Shown here in pieces: positions 5,752-6,236 of a stretch of 6,236 nt of DNA. A model generated the notes under the pieces. That model ran no database searches. It had not been told where the DNA came from and saw only the letters and a list, made by a program, of their open reading frames with translations. Origin of the DNA: Desulfobacterales bacterium (lineage in GTDB: Bacteria > Desulfobacterota > Desulfobacteria > Desulfobacterales > Desulfobacteraceae); the NCBI GenBank assembly GCA_022361315.1, contig JAKSBB010000032.1:1-6236 (forward strand), given 5' to 3'. Made by a program: the position numbers and the translations under genes. Each line of letters starts with the position of its first letter. Positions within the stretch are counted from its first letter, which is position 1.

Positions 5752-5782
5752 CCCGGATCGTTATATACGGTCCGGGTTTTTT
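5752..5782 (+). terminator. Riboswitch-controlled intrinsic terminator before the BtuB-like gene
   Basis: CCCGGATCG (5752-5760) pairs with CGGTCCGGG (5768-5776) over 9 bp with one wobble around a 7-base loop, followed by six T (5777-5782). It begins 67 bases after the aptamer and ends 74 bases before the receptor's ATG. It is the expected off-state of the riboswitch. Its 5' arm closely resembles that of the leftward terminator. Confidence 0.88.
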
Positions 5783-5842
5783 AGTTTCTGCCCATTTGGG
5801 TATGCCCGGACCCTGAAAGGTTTATTTATCACTAAATTTTTT

Positions 5843-5848
5843 AGGAGG
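5843..5848 (+). promoter_or_regulatory. Strong ribosome binding site of the BtuB-like gene
   Basis: A perfect AGGAGG lies 8 bases before the ATG at 5857. It fixes this start and predicts efficient translation once transcription passes the terminator. Confidence 0.9.
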
Positions 5849-5856
5849 GCAAAAAG

Positions 5857-6236
5857 ATGAAACATTGGATTTGGGCAGTATTGGCTATTACTGCCCTGGC
5901 TGCAGCGCCGGCACCGTTATTGGCCGACGAAACAGCCGAGAAGGAAAATACTGCAACCACAGAACAACTGGATGACGTCGTGGTTACGGCCACACGGAGC
6001 GAATCTTCACTGGGCAGGATCGGCGGGGCTTCGGTTACGGTGATCACGGCCGAGGATATCGAAGCCAAACAACTTCCCACAGTTGAAGAAGTACTCAAGG
6101 GTGTGCCGGGCATCGACATTGCAGCCAACGGCGGACTGGGCACCCAGTCGTCGGTATTTGTCCGTGGTGCAGACTCCAAAAACACCCTGATCCTGGTGGA
6201 CGGGATCATGTTCAACGATCCGTCAGGTTCCAACAG
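5857..6236 (+). CDS. btuB: TonB-dependent outer-membrane corrinoid receptor, BtuB-like (3' partial)
   Basis: This is the N-terminal part of an outer-membrane receptor that would import cobalamin or related corrinoids using TonB energy. 126 residues are visible before the window ends. A signal peptide covers about 1-23 (hydrophobic core AVLAITALAAAPAPLL, cleavage likely after LLA before DE). A TonB-box-like stretch DDVVVTATR lies at 39-47, comparable to the TLVVTA box of BtuB. The plug domain follows, with SVTVITAEDIE (59-69), VEEVLKGVPGIDI (77-88) and the typical VRGADSKNTLILVDGIMFND (102-121). The beta-barrel is beyond the window. The start is fixed by AGGAGG and the signal peptide. The corrinoid substrate is inferred from the cobalamin riboswitch immediately upstream; the plug alone would not distinguish it from siderophore receptors. 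Genes for permease and binding protein may follow downstream. Confidence 0.92.
   Translation, partial: MKHWIWAVLAITALAAAPAPLLADETAEKENTATTEQLDDVVVTATRSESSLGRIGGASVTVITAEDIEAKQLPTVEEVLKGVPGIDIAANGGLGTQSSVFVRGADSKNTLILVDGIMFNDPSGSN

Noticed and set aside
5841..6233. Minus-strand open frame opposite the BtuB-like receptor
   Set aside because: It is a low-complexity Ser/Thr/Val antisense shadow; the plus strand has a perfect ribosome site, signal peptide and plug domain.

Overview
The window looks like a chromosomal stretch from a Gram-negative, probably anaerobic bacterium of the Desulfobacterota type. This is inferred from roughly 50% GC, a hybrid histidine kinase with tandem Cache-type sensor domains, a Tim44-like membrane protein, a TonB-dependent receptor (so an outer membrane is present) and heavy investment in corrinoid uptake. 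The species cannot be named from the sequence alone.

Layout. Positions 3-1964 (+) hold the 3' part of a hybrid sensor histidine kinase whose N-terminus lies outside the window. A short convergent gap (1965-2052) carries two perfectly abutting 17-bp repeats. On the minus strand follow cobO (2053-2577), a strong terminator hairpin (2665-2703), a Tim44-like membrane protein (2732-3601, probable TTG start) and an ABC-transporter ATPase of the BtuD/FecE type with an extra C-terminal domain (3759-4961). The 895 bp from 4962 to 5856 hold no protein gene. They contain a divergent regulatory block: two cobalamin riboswitches pointing away from each other, each with its own likely promoter and its own intrinsic terminator as expression platform. 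The right-hand riboswitch leads into a BtuB-like TonB-dependent receptor (5857 onward, cut by the window end).

How it fits together. The receptor would bring corrinoid across the outer membrane. The ATPase is the expected energising subunit of an inner-membrane corrinoid ABC transporter; the permease and binding-protein genes are not in this window. CobO would adenosylate the imported corrinoid. When adenosylcobalamin is plentiful, both aptamers should bind it and favour the terminators, switching off both uptake arms from one intergenic region. CobO is separated from the riboswitch-controlled genes by a terminator and probably has its own promoter. The histidine kinase and the Tim44-like protein have no obvious corrinoid role.

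Points of greatest interest are the mirror-image riboswitch pair with matching spacing and near-identical terminator 5' arms, the ABC ATPase that lacks a normal LSGGQ signature and Q-loop glutamine while keeping Walker A, Walker B and the H-loop, its fused C-terminal domain, and an unexplained Cys/His-containing open frame upstream of the Tim44-like gene. I see no mobile element, CRISPR array, tRNA or rRNA.
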